A DNA stretch of 64,000 bases from Coprobacter tertius (GCF_024330105.1 NZ_JANDHW010000002.1:62001-126000); one strand, 5' to 3'. Positions 36,644 to 45,453 are shown, counted from the stretch's first letter. Notes: generated from the sequence alone by a model not told the origin. Numbers and translations are program-made.

Positions 36644-37334
36644 TTTTTTTAATATTAATTTAAACGATATGATTTTTTCTTTTCACTTTGAAATTTATTT
36701 TGAGCTATATGACTTTTTTTCGAAATGACAAATGCAAATATTTTTTTCAGTTTACTATTCCATCAATCAAATTAAAAAGCGACCTTATATTATTATGTTT
36801 GGTCGAGGTAAAGTTTTTTATTCGACATATTTATCAAAAAAAAGTTTCAAAAGAAAAGGATCGTGTATTTCCTTTTTATCGTTTTTTATAAATATAAGCT
36901 ATTTTTTTATTTTTTGATTATGTTTGATAATCAGATTAATAGTAATTTTTTTCTTGAAAATAGTCTCTGCATTTGCAACTAAAAAGAAAAACTTATGAGG
37001 TTGTGTTATATATGTAGTATCTTTCTTTTCAGATAACATATAATAAGCCCAGCCTAATATTATTTTCTATATTCATCTATTCATTTTCCAACACGAAAGC
37101 CCGTATGTCGGTTGCTGTTTGTTGTATATTATTATTTATTCATTAAAGGTCGTAATCCAAAGCATGATTGTAATGGGTCGTGCTTCGGAATTAATCTTTT
37201 TACAAAGATACTAATTTATTTGATAATAAATATAAAACCTTATTTGTTTGAGTTTAAGAGTTAGATGATGAGAGTTTTCGAAAATTTTTGTGGTGGAAAA
37301 GTATTATGTACATTACATCGGTTATGTCGAAAGT
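36644..37334. other. Very AT-rich intergenic region with inverted repeats
   Basis: No gene is supported. On the minus strand a TATCTTTG box (37203-37210) is followed by a 12-bp imperfect stem-loop (37156-37189) and a second, weaker hairpin around 37087-37111. The plus-strand reading frames near 36.7-36.9 kb are Phe/Lys-rich and look like chance frames in AT-rich DNA. Confidence 0.45.
37156..37189 (-). repeat. Imperfect inverted repeat downstream of a minus-strand -7 box
   Basis: TCCAAAGCATGA (37156-37167) and TCGTGCTTCGGA (37178-37189) pair over 12 positions with one mismatch and one G-T, loop 10 nt. A TATCTTTG box read on the minus strand at 37203-37210 would start a transcript just before it. 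No T run follows, so it is not an obvious terminator. Confidence 0.45.
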
Positions 37335-39509
37335 TTATTCTTTCAATACGATTTCTACAATTTTCGCAAAGAGATTCGCAATGAGTTTCGATGCGTTATT
37401 ATTTATATCTCCTGTCGTATTTTTTATATAATTATCGGTGGTACCAGTACCTCCTGATGAAGCTGAGAATAGATCGATATCTCCAACGTAAACGATTCTT
37501 TTGTTGAGATCGAAACCGAGAACGATATTGGTATTATCAGGGCTCATAAGCAGGGGTGTTATTCCGGATGATCCTGCCGGTTTTATTTCTCCGTGCGATG
37601 AATCGTAACATCTGAATTTGAAATCCGACGATATCGGAGTATATGGCGATTGGGTAAAAGGCCCTGCATCAGTAAAATAATTGCTGGAGGACTTACCGGC
37701 TACCGGGAAGGAATTTGTGGATGTTTGAGACCATGAAATATTTGTTATACCACCCAATAATTCGTTCAGCAGGTTGATATTAATACCCGAGCCATCGATA
37801 GCTACAAGAAGTACTCTGTTTTTCTTGGCTTTTAGCCAATTGTGCACATTTTTAGAATCTGTTATTCCGAACGAACCGGTCGACATATAATTTACGTATA
37901 CGACATCGGCTGTCGAAAAAAATAGCTCGGAAAGATTATTCGCCGAAACATTACTCCTGATCATGTTGAAACCTCCGCATTCTACCGTACCCGTAAGCCC
38001 GAAGTTTTTAGTGTTTGACAGAATTCCGTATAATCCTTGTCCTCTGGATTCAGCCGATTGTTTCGGTAAAATCAGATTTGTTCCCAAATATCCGAGGCCA
38101 TCGTAAAATGAAATCAAATTAATCATGCGGGTAATTATCTTTTTTTCTGTTTGTTTTATCGTTACTATGATTTTCCAACGGTTGGCAGTTACCAAAAATT
38201 TTCGGGTGCGTACCGTATCGGTCGACAGGTTGGCCTGTAAAGTTGTTACTGTGATTATAGAACCATCCGACGATTTTACGACGCTGAATTCGCTGTTGTT
38301 GAGCGATGTTGCCGGAGTTCCTATAGGATTGTTCTGGTTATCTACCCATTGCAGAGAATAATCTTGTATATCGGTACTCACATTGATTTTAGCGGATGAA
38401 TTCTCTTTGTAGGCAACCTGAATTTCACGGGTTGAAAGTCCGAAATGATGTTCCCCGTCGAAATACATATCTGTTGTGCTATCTTCCCATGATTGTACTT
38501 CTACCTGTATTTGCGAAGACTTGTTGTTGGCTGCATCTACAGGTGTAGTCCAGCCCGGAGCCAAAACTTTTTTTATATTGAATATGTAGCGGTGGTTGCG
38601 TAAAATTTGTCCGAAAGTACCGTCTTGGTTCTCCGAATTGAAATCTACTCGGTAATAAGTAGGCGTAAGGTCTGTCCCGTAATACCCGCCGATGACGATA
38701 CAACAGGCGCTTTTCGTTTCCTCTCCTGATGCTGGTGCAGCGGCTTCCGGAAGATACAGTTGTGAAATTGATGAGGTTCCGCTTATCGGTAATGAGTTTG
38801 TTGCGACAGAAGCGGAAGCGTCGAGAGGAATGCTGGGGGCGGTTACAATTATTGTGTTTTGGTTGGGTATAAATTGTATTTTATTGGTAGTGCGATAAGC
38901 TTGCAGGCTGCTAAGTTTAAAATTTGTTACTTCTCCTGCCTGTATATCTATTCTTGCAATAGCTCTAAGCATTTTTACGGTTCCGATGTTATTTAATGTT
39001 CCTCCCGACAAACCGTTGGAAAGAGTATACTCGCCGTACATGGGAAAAGGAGAAGTAATACCGTCGGCTGTAAAAGATCGGGTAAGCATTTTTTTTATAT
39101 CGATTTCTGAAGTTTCGGGCAGAGGATCGTTGTCGATAATGTCATGAGTAACATTTGCCAAAATCATTAGTTTTATCGCTGTTGAACTTGCTTTGAGTCT
39201 TGCTGTAAAAGAGGCCTGATTATCGTTTGTCGTAATTGAAGCTCCCGGGACTCTATAAAGATATTTACCTGCTTCGAATACTAATATCTGAATATCGTTG
39301 ATGACCGATTCGGGTTGAGTTGTATTGGCTAACTGGCCCGAACGGGAATAACTGCTGTAGACAGTAGCTCCTGGAGTGACAACAGTAAACCTGATTACTG
39401 ATTCATCTCTGTCGATTGAGGTGCATATATCGTTATCGTTTCCCAAATGGTCTTCAGTGCATGCAGACCATAATAAAATAATAAAAGGTAAAATTAATAG
39501 TCGTTTCAT
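37335..39509 (-). CDS. Large FimA/Mfa-like fimbrillin lipoprotein with extra C-terminal domain
   Basis: A 724-residue lipoprotein (MKRLLILPFIILLWSAC, lipidated Cys17). The N-terminal two-thirds follow the Mfa1/FimA fimbrillin layout: INDIQILVFEAGKYLYRV and ASFTARLKASSTAIKLMILANVTHDII, then LRAIARIDIQ. A BACON-like beta domain spans about residues 385-465. The C-terminal 250 residues form an alpha/beta domain (VVYVNYMSTGSF, HNWLKAKKNRVLLVAIDGSG) reminiscent of a Rossmann/GATase-like fold. The start at 39509 is used because it opens the lipoprotein signal. It is divergent from the Mfa1/Mfa2-type pair and probably encodes a fimbrial tip or accessory subunit. Exact domain identities are tentative. 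Confidence 0.75.
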   Translation of the reverse strand: MKRLLILPFIILLWSACTEDHLGNDNDICTSIDRDESVIRFTVVTPGATVYSSYSRSGQLANTTQPESVINDIQILVFEAGKYLYRVPGASITTNDNQASFTARLKASSTAIKLMILANVTHDIIDNDPLPETSEIDIKKMLTRSFTADGITSPFPMYGEYTLSNGLSGGTLNNIGTVKMLRAIARIDIQAGEVTNFKLSSLQAYRTTNKIQFIPNQNTIIVTAPSIPLDASASVATNSLPISGTSSISQLYLPEAAAPASGEETKSACCIVIGGYYGTDLTPTYYRVDFNSENQDGTFGQILRNHRYIFNIKKVLAPGWTTPVDAANNKSSQIQVEVQSWEDSTTDMYFDGEHHFGLSTREIQVAYKENSSAKINVSTDIQDYSLQWVDNQNNPIGTPATSLNNSEFSVVKSSDGSIITVTTLQANLSTDTVRTRKFLVTANRWKIIVTIKQTEKKIITRMINLISFYDGLGYLGTNLILPKQSAESRGQGLYGILSNTKNFGLTGTVECGGFNMIRSNVSANNLSELFFSTADVVYVNYMSTGSFGITDSKNVHNWLKAKKNRVLLVAIDGSGININLLNELLGGITNISWSQTSTNSFPVAGKSSSNYFTDAGPFTQSPYTPISSDFKFRCYDSSHGEIKPAGSSGITPLLMSPDNTNIVLGFDLNKRIVYVGDIDLFSASSGGTGTTDNYIKNTTGDINNNASKLIANLFAKIVEIVLKE

Positions 39510-39662
39510 TTTTCGTTCTCCTGTCAACAGGATTTTTTTATGAAGGAAATGTTTATAGTAAAAACATATTGCCTCTACAAATTGTTGTAAGTACAATCAT
39601 AAGTTTTTTTATTATTAAAAGAGCGAATGATTTTATGTGTCGGATATTTAATTAATAAAGTA

Positions 39663-41066
39663 ATGAAAACAAGTAAATTATTTTTTTTAATGATGATTGC
39701 CTTCGCTTTTTTTGCCTGTAGCGATGATAATAGTAAAAATGTTGATTTTGGGATAGGAGGTACAGACGAAAATCTTCCTGACGCTTATGCTTCTTTTTCG
39801 TTTAAAATTCCTACTAACACCAATTTTCGTTCAGGGGTATCGCGAGCAGAAACTGATGCCGGTAGCGATGCGGAAAATATTGTAACAAAATTGCATGTAT
39901 TTATTTATGATGCTCTTGCTCCGCATATGCCTACAGTCGCAGAATTCAATACTGCAGATGGTTCGTTGACTAAAAAGCCGGGTTCAACCTCTGAATGGGT
40001 GACCACAAAGGCAATTAAAGTTAAAAAAAGCGATAAATATATCTTCGTAGGAGTTAATTTGAACCAATCGATAGTAGATTATATTTATAATCTCGGATTC
40101 GGAGCTTTCAATTATAATGAATTGGCCCAGTCGGTAGCGGCTTTATCCGACGGGATAAACGGCTTTGTGATGTTTAATACTCAATACCCATCGATTACCT
40201 CTGCTGCATCTTTTTATAATACAGAGGCTGAAGCTCAGGCGGCACATCTTCCTATAAATGTTACACGTACGGTTGCTAAAGCCGCGGTGTTTAAAGGCCC
40301 CGCTTTTGTCGTACACGGAGGGGGTACACTTACTAACCTTAGTTTCGGGTGGAGAAATCTCAATAATAAATTTTATTTAGTACAAAAAGTAGATGGCGGC
40401 CTTATCAAAGATTATAACTGGGATCGTTTTACCAATTCTGATTTTACGAGAGGAACCGATGAGTTAGCTGTAAATGAAAATGGAGTAGTACCTACTGTTT
40501 TTTCTTATGCGACCGAAAATGCTTTTAGCTATGTTAGGGATAATGCGCAAGTCGACCAGGCGACTTTTGTTTCGGTAAGCGGCACTTTTATGCCTGAGAA
40601 GATCCTCCAATTAAAGGCGGGAGTCGATAATCCGACTACTGCGGCTGATTTCGAAACAGTGGATAATCCCGGAACTGCCGGAACTACATTTTATGCAGTA
40701 CGAACAGACGATGGTAAGGTCAATTGTTTCGCGACTGATGATTTAGCTACTACATATGCTACACTTGCTATAAATAAAGCGGCAGGAATGCCTCCGTTAA
40801 CAGGGCCTTATGATGTAGGAGAAAATACGTATACGAATGGGAAATGTTACTATCACATATTTGTGAATGCCAATGCTGTATCTCCGCAAGCCCCATATAA
40901 CATATATCGTAATCAGTATTACAAGATAACGTTAAATTCTATACAAGCTCTCGGATATCCTTCCGATAACTTTGATGATGGTCAACTTATACGTGAAAAT
41001 GTATGGATCGGTGCTGATATCGAGATAAATCCGTGGGAAGTGGTGGAATCCGATGAAGATCTTTAA
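39663..41066 (+). CDS. Mfa1/FimA-type major fimbrial subunit
   Basis: A 467-residue lipoprotein precursor (lipidated Cys19 in AFAFFACS). The N-terminal domain contains VTKLHVFIYDALAP and a DKYIFVGVNLNQSIVDYI strand region. The C-terminal domain ends NVWIGADIEINPWEVVESDEDL, as in Mfa1-type fimbrillins that polymerise by strand exchange after Rgp/RagA-type processing. Assembly would take place on the outer-membrane surface. It is followed after 36 nt by the Mfa2/FimB-type anchor. The ATG at 39663 begins the signal peptide; an upstream start would precede it by 12 residues. Confidence 0.85.
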   Translation: MKTSKLFFLMMIAFAFFACSDDNSKNVDFGIGGTDENLPDAYASFSFKIPTNTNFRSGVSRAETDAGSDAENIVTKLHVFIYDALAPHMPTVAEFNTADGSLTKKPGSTSEWVTTKAIKVKKSDKYIFVGVNLNQSIVDYIYNLGFGAFNYNELAQSVAALSDGINGFVMFNTQYPSITSAASFYNTEAEAQAAHLPINVTRTVAKAAVFKGPAFVVHGGGTLTNLSFGWRNLNNKFYLVQKVDGGLIKDYNWDRFTNSDFTRGTDELAVNENGVVPTVFSYATENAFSYVRDNAQVDQATFVSVSGTFMPEKILQLKAGVDNPTTAADFETVDNPGTAGTTFYAVRTDDGKVNCFATDDLATTYATLAINKAAGMPPLTGPYDVGENTYTNGKCYYHIFVNANAVSPQAPYNIYRNQYYKITLNSIQALGYPSDNFDDGQLIRENVWIGADIEINPWEVVESDEDL

Positions 41067-41102
41067 TTGCAGGTATACCGATATTTTAGCAGGTAGTCTC
41101 TA

Positions 41103-42002
41103 ATGAAAAAAATTTCTTTAGCGATCATATACATTGTTTGGGTGGGGATGATGAGCGGCTGTATTGCCGAACATCTTCCTCCCTGTGATCAAGGGGGACT
41201 ACAATTGGCATTTAATTATGTTTCGGTATTACCTGCAAAGGTTAGAAGTGTAGACTCGGGGACTCGGGGGCTTTCGGTATTTATTTTCGATGATCAAGGT
41301 GTATTTACCGGTAGAATCGACGATGAGAATGCCGTTATCGACGACTCTTATCGTCTTCGTTTGCCATATACCGAAGGTGCTTATCAGTTTGCCGTTTGGG
41401 TAGGGCTGAATAATAATTATGAAATAACTACTCCCATACCGAAAGTAACCCGGATTGAAAATTTTAAACTTAAACTTAACAGGGAAATCGATAATTCAGT
41501 ATCGGTACGCCCTTCTCTTCTTCATAACGGTTCATATGGGGTCGTGAAAATAGAACCCGGTATAGAGAAAACAGTATCAATTAATTTGGATCAACTAACT
41601 AATAATATTCGTGTTATCGCACGGGGTATCGATCGAGATTCGGGTTGTAATATTGTGATAGAGGCAGGGAACGGTTTATACAATTATGACGGAACTTCTC
41701 ATGATGATGTTCTTTTGAAATATAAACCTGAGTATCCTTTTGGTGAACAGTCGGATGAAAAAGTTACGGCAGATTTTACCGTGATGAAACTTATACCGGA
41801 AAAACAGAGCAGATTACTAATAATGGATAATACGGGAAAGGTTTTTTATAGTGAAGACCTTATCGGTACTCTTTTGAGTGCAAATCCGAAGGTAAATTTT
41901 ACCTATGATCATGAGTTTGTGATAGAGATTATATTCGATGGAAATTATCCCGTGAGTATATTCGTGAACGGTTGGGAAGTTATTTTGGAGGATGAATTTT
42001 AA
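41103..42002 (+). CDS. FimB/Mfa2-type fimbrial anchor lipoprotein
   Basis: A 299-residue lipoprotein (lipidated Cys20 in MMSGC). It has the FimB/Mfa2 family pattern: GTRGLSVFIFDDQGVFTGRI (about 59-78), YQFAVWVGLNN, the middle NIRVIARGIDR strand and a C-terminal NGWEVILEDEF. These proteins cap and anchor fimbriae to the outer membrane and limit their length. It is co-transcribed with the major subunit (36 nt gap) and ends at a bidirectional terminator. Confidence 0.85.
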   Translation: MKKISLAIIYIVWVGMMSGCIAEHLPPCDQGGLQLAFNYVSVLPAKVRSVDSGTRGLSVFIFDDQGVFTGRIDDENAVIDDSYRLRLPYTEGAYQFAVWVGLNNNYEITTPIPKVTRIENFKLKLNREIDNSVSVRPSLLHNGSYGVVKIEPGIEKTVSINLDQLTNNIRVIARGIDRDSGCNIVIEAGNGLYNYDGTSHDDVLLKYKPEYPFGEQSDEKVTADFTVMKLIPEKQSRLLIMDNTGKVFYSEDLIGTLLSANPKVNFTYDHEFVIEIIFDGNYPVSIFVNGWEVILEDEF

Positions 42003-42021
42003 CGATGTATTTGGGTATAAT

Positions 42022-42057
42022 AAAAACAGGCCGGAATAATTTCTCCGACCTGTTTTT
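42022..42057. terminator. Bidirectional terminator between fimbrial and SQR-like genes
   Basis: AAAAACAGG pairs with CCTGTTTTT, with an inner CGGA/TCCG stem, between the convergent stops at 42002 and 42060. Confidence 0.8.
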
Positions 42058-42059
42058 TA

Positions 42060-43319
42060 TTATACAAGGGTATGGTCTGCGACAAATTCTGAAAGAGGAA
42101 TTCCCCAGCTCGGAACTTTCCCACCCAAAGTATAATACATGTTTTTGAATCCCATTTTAAGCAGATAGGGGGTATATCCCATTTTAAGTACACTGATATC
42201 TCCTCCCCACCATTCGTTGGTATGCATGTAAAATCCTTTGTGACTTCCCATATCTCCGAAACAGACTACCATTGGATTAAGCGGATCGACATCTTTTTTC
42301 TCACCAACCTCATTAGCGATCATTTTTGAAACGATTTCGGCCTGCATATGTCCTATAGCGCCCAGCTTGGGAACCGTTAAAGAAGCTGCATCGCCGACAG
42401 CGAAAATTTCGGGATAGTCGGGATTTCTCATGTAAAGATCCGTTACTACGAATCCTTGATCATCTACAATAGGTAGTCCTTTCATAAATTCGTGTGCTTC
42501 CCAGTTTGGAAATACGATTTTCAATTCCGCTTCGAGTGAATTTCCATTCCGAAATTCTATTCCTTCTTTGTAAATACGTTTTATGCCCACGGTGTCGTTT
42601 ATATATCCGAATCCCATATTATTTACAATCGGTAATAATTGATTGAGGATTTTTTTACCGGCATCTTCTGCAATTGTTTTAGCGGGAGTGAATAAGGTAA
42701 TTATTTTTGCGTCTCCGAGTTTGTGGCGTTTAAGCCAGTCGGCAAATGAAAAACCGAGTTCTACGGGAGGCCCTTCACAAGCGGCCAGGGCAACAGGAAT
42801 TTTCGGCAGTTTAGGGCTTTTCCCTTGTATAAATCTGTCCGATCCGATTGCTATCGGACCGCCTTTATATTCATTGTAGAGATATTCTCGTACTTTATTT
42901 CCGTAAAAAGTATCGGAGAATGTATGACCGTATTCTTCGAAACCTTCAATTTTATCGTATGCCAAGCGTGCTCCGAGGGCTATTACCAGATAATCATAAC
43001 TTATTTTTTCAGAAGGAGAACCGTCTCTTTCATTGGGTTTATACGTGACGCTTCGATTAACTGGGTCTATTTCTTCTATCTCACCTTGTATAAATTCCGA
43101 TTTGTCATGTTTAAGGAATTTTTCAAACATAAATTCAAGATTGTCGGCCGGATTATGTCCATTAAATACCTCGATAGGAATATTCGGAATGAAGTTAATG
43201 TAATTTTTACGATCGATCACCGTGATTTTCACATTGTCTTTGGCTTGCTCTCGAATAAATCTTGCAACCGTCAGACCTGCGAAATTACAGCCTAAAACTA
43301 AAACATGCTTTTTCCCCAT
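42060..43319 (-). CDS. Sulfide:quinone oxidoreductase-like flavoprotein
   Basis: A 419-residue FAD-dependent two-dinucleotide-binding-domain protein. FAD motif VLVLGCNFAGLTVARF (6-21), IALGARLAYD (113-122) and the C-terminal FAVGDAASLTVPKLGAIGHMQ (306-326). Cys181 in ALAACEGPP and Cys353 in VVCFGDMG sit where sulfide:quinone oxidoreductases carry their redox cysteines (A. ambivalens Cys178 and Cys350, from memory). NADH dehydrogenase type 2 normally lacks this pair. It probably oxidises sulfide or a related thiol and passes electrons to menaquinone at the inner membrane. Single gene, convergent with the fimbrial operon. Confidence 0.75.
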   Translation of the reverse strand: MGKKHVLVLGCNFAGLTVARFIREQAKDNVKITVIDRKNYINFIPNIPIEVFNGHNPADNLEFMFEKFLKHDKSEFIQGEIEEIDPVNRSVTYKPNERDGSPSEKISYDYLVIALGARLAYDKIEGFEEYGHTFSDTFYGNKVREYLYNEYKGGPIAIGSDRFIQGKSPKLPKIPVALAACEGPPVELGFSFADWLKRHKLGDAKIITLFTPAKTIAEDAGKKILNQLLPIVNNMGFGYINDTVGIKRIYKEGIEFRNGNSLEAELKIVFPNWEAHEFMKGLPIVDDQGFVVTDLYMRNPDYPEIFAVGDAASLTVPKLGAIGHMQAEIVSKMIANEVGEKKDVDPLNPMVVCFGDMGSHKGFYMHTNEWWGGDISVLKMGYTPYLLKMGFKNMYYTLGGKVPSWGIPLSEFVADHTLV

Positions 43320-43722
43320 ATCTAAAAATTTAATATTAGTATTTCCGGATATTTTATTTCGTTATCCTTATACGGTTCAAAGCTCGTAGGTTGTGGCCGG
43401 TATATGTGGACGCGAAAATTACGACTGGCTATTTTGTTTAATTGTTACGAATGAAAATATCCGTTTTTTATTCGTTTTATTATCTTCATACGTTATAAAT
43501 ATATAGCCATTCAGTATTTTATATCCATATAAACTAAGATGTGAACTTTTTGTTTAAGGCAGATAAGTGGTTTTTCTCCTTTTCTAAGTTTTTTTGCATT
43601 ATAAAAGGTATAAGTTCAAAGTTTTTTTAGTTTGTTCATAATCGCTTCCTTAATCTTAAACTTATTCTAAAATGTTCAAAATATTTCTCTTTTAAAGGCT
43701 TTAGCAACAAATTATAAATTCA
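43320..43722. other. Regulatory intergenic region upstream of the polysaccharide locus
   Basis: No gene is supported in this 400-nt AT-rich stretch. GTTCAAA occurs three times on the plus strand (43375-43381, 43614-43620, 43674-43680); the last two are 60 nt apart. No inverted repeats flanking the promoter were found, so an invertible promoter of the capsule type is not supported. Confidence 0.4.
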
Positions 43723-43754
43723 TTTGGAAATATACTTCATTCTGATTATCTTTG
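43723..43754 (+). promoter_or_regulatory. Promoter of the exopolysaccharide locus
   Basis: TTTG at 43723-43726, a 20-nt spacer and TATCTTTG at 43747-43754 form a perfect Bacteroidota promoter. The start of transcription would be near 43761, giving a leader of about 137 nt before the first annotated gene. Confidence 0.8.
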
Positions 43755-43788
43755 TAAAAAATAAGGTGTCTATATTAAATGAGGTGTT

Positions 43789-43884
43789 ATGAGTAAAATT
43801 TATGTATTGCATTCCTTCAAAGAGGATGATATTCCAGTATCCAATTCATTAATTTTTATTTTTAATAAAACCGGAGAGAAATAA
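43789..43884 (+). CDS. Possible 31-residue leader peptide
   Basis: An ATG-initiated 31-codon frame (MSKIYVLHSFKEDDIPVSNS..., ending NKTGEK) lies wholly inside the leader between the promoter at 43723-43754 and the receiver gene at 43898, ending 13 nt before it. It has no recognised family. Possible roles are a regulatory upstream ORF or a tiny protein. Size and AT content mean it could be chance. Confidence 0.35.
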   Translation: MSKIYVLHSFKEDDIPVSNSLIFIFNKTGEK

Positions 43885-43897
43885 AATCACGAGTAAT

Positions 43898-44260
43898 ATG
43901 AAAAAAATTTTATTGCTTGATGATAAAGAAACTATTGCTAAAATTGTTTCTATATATCTTTCTTCAGAATTCGAGATAATATATTTCGATAATGCGATAA
44001 AAGGGATACAATGGTTGCTGGAGGGGAATTTACCCGATCTTATAATTACAGATCTTCGGATGCCTGAGATGAGAGGAGACGAATTCTTATACTATGTAAA
44101 AAATAATCAACTGTTAAAATCTATTCCCGTTATTATTTTGTCCAGTGAAGACAGTACTTCTGAGCGAATAAAGTTACTTCAGGATGGTGCAGAGGATTAT
44201 ATTATAAAACCATTTAATCCTATCGAGCTTAAAATTAGAATTAAAAAAATAGTATCCTGA
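43898..44260 (+). CDS. Receiver-only response regulator
   Basis: A 120-residue CheY-like receiver domain and nothing else. The acidic pair Asp8/Asp9, phospho-acceptor Asp52 (LIITDLRMPEM), Ser82/Ser83 and Lys104 (IIKPF) are all present, so it should be phosphorylatable. It has no output domain. It is the first full gene of the polysaccharide locus, and its stop overlaps the start of the sugar transferase, whose own N-terminus looks like a degenerate receiver. A direct interaction that controls the first glycosylation step is attractive but inferred. The kinase could be the hybrid sensor at the end of the locus. Confidence 0.88.
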   Translation: MKKILLLDDKETIAKIVSIYLSSEFEIIYFDNAIKGIQWLLEGNLPDLIITDLRMPEMRGDEFLYYVKNNQLLKSIPVIILSSEDSTSERIKLLQDGAEDYIIKPFNPIELKIRIKKIVS

Positions 44261-45453
44261 TGTCGAATCGGATTATATATATAGGTGAAAATGAAGAGAC
44301 TATAGACCATTTTCGACAATTATCTGCTGGGGAAATGGTTTTTACTCAGGTTTTTGCGTCCGATCTGAAGAAATTGTTAAAATCTGCAAATAATGATTTC
44401 TTTAGCATTTTTATGTGGGAAAAAGACAATAATGCGAAAAACTTTGATTATATACGTCGTATCAAAAAAGATATTCCTACTGCTTATTTTGTACTCGTTA
44501 CCTCTGGTTTAAAAGAAGAAGAGTGTTCGTTATATCTTAAATATGGTTTTAACGATACGGTTTCTCCTACTGTAAATAAAGATGATTTTCAAAAACAGGT
44601 AGATTTTTTGCGAAATTGTTTTGTTAATCGAAAGGAGGAACAGAACATAAATGAAAAGGATCAGATATGTGGGTTTAAATTACCTTTATGGAAAAGATCA
44701 TTTGATATTGCTTTTTCTTTTGGAGCCCTTGTTGTTCTATCTCCGGTGTTTCTTTTAACCGCATTAGCGATACGACTGGAAAGTAAAGGACCGATCATTT
44801 ATAAATCGAAAAGGGCCGGAAGTAATTATCATATTTTCGATTTTTTAAAATTCCGTTCGATGTATACCGGGGCAGATAAGCGGTTGAAAGAATTTAATGA
44901 CTTAAATCAGTATAAACAGAATGGAAATAAGGAAGATAATATAATAAATGAGAAAGATTCCGAGGTTGAAAAAGATTCTTTCTTGTTTGGAGATGATTCT
45001 GTACTCGATGATAATATGCTTATCGGCGACGACTATATAATTTCAGAAACGGATTATCAGTCCCGATCTCAAAATAAACGGGATAATGCTTTTGTAAAAT
45101 TCGAAAATGATCCCCGTATCACGAAGGTAGGGCGATATATACGTAAATATAGTATAGATGAGCTTCCTCAACTTATAAATATTCTTAAAGGAGATATGTC
45201 GGTTGTAGGAAATCGACCTTTACCACTTTATGAAGCCGAACTGCTCACCAAAGACGAATATATCGATCGTTTTATGGCTCCGGCAGGACTTACCGGTTTG
45301 TGGCAGGTCGAGAAACGGGGTAGTTCCGGAACTTTATCGGCTGAAGAGAGAAAGCAATTGGATATACGGTATGCAGCGAGTTTTTCTTTTATGATGGATA
45401 TGAAAATTATAATGAAAACGTTAACTGCATTTATTCAAAAAGAGAATGTTTAA
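44260..45453 (+). CDS. Initiating sugar transferase with degenerate receiver-like N-terminus
   Basis: A 397-residue polyprenyl-phosphate sugar-1-phosphate transferase of the WcaJ/ExoY type, the committing step of polysaccharide assembly at the inner membrane. Residues 1-115 have the alternating alpha/beta pattern of a receiver domain, but the phospho-acceptor position is occupied by WEK (about 53-55) and the Lys-Pro motif by SPT, so it is probably a pseudo-receiver. The transmembrane hairpin spans about 147-170; catalytic core KFRSMYTGADK and SIDELPQLINILKGDMSVVGNRP (Asp300-Glu301). An unusual acidic insertion (about 220-275) sits between them. The start overlaps the REC-only gene by 1 nt. 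Confidence 0.85.
   Translation: MSNRIIYIGENEETIDHFRQLSAGEMVFTQVFASDLKKLLKSANNDFFSIFMWEKDNNAKNFDYIRRIKKDIPTAYFVLVTSGLKEEECSLYLKYGFNDTVSPTVNKDDFQKQVDFLRNCFVNRKEEQNINEKDQICGFKLPLWKRSFDIAFSFGALVVLSPVFLLTALAIRLESKGPIIYKSKRAGSNYHIFDFLKFRSMYTGADKRLKEFNDLNQYKQNGNKEDNIINEKDSEVEKDSFLFGDDSVLDDNMLIGDDYIISETDYQSRSQNKRDNAFVKFENDPRITKVGRYIRKYSIDELPQLINILKGDMSVVGNRPLPLYEAELLTKDEYIDRFMAPAGLTGLWQVEKRGSSGTLSAEERKQLDIRYAASFSFMMDMKIIMKTLTAFIQKENV

Noticed and set aside
36688-36917. Overlapping plus-strand frames of about 60-67 codons
   Set aside because: Composition is Phe/Lys/Tyr-rich as expected of random AT-rich DNA, and the two frames overlap each other.
39520-39531. CCTGTCAACAGG palindrome followed by T residues as a terminator
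   Set aside because: The stem is only 5 bp with a 2-nt loop, and it lies in the divergent promoter region upstream of the fimbrillin gene, where no plus-strand transcript would end.
43320-43760. Invertible promoter upstream of the polysaccharide locus
   Set aside because: No pair of inverted repeats flanking the promoter could be found, so a capsule-type promoter switch is not supported.
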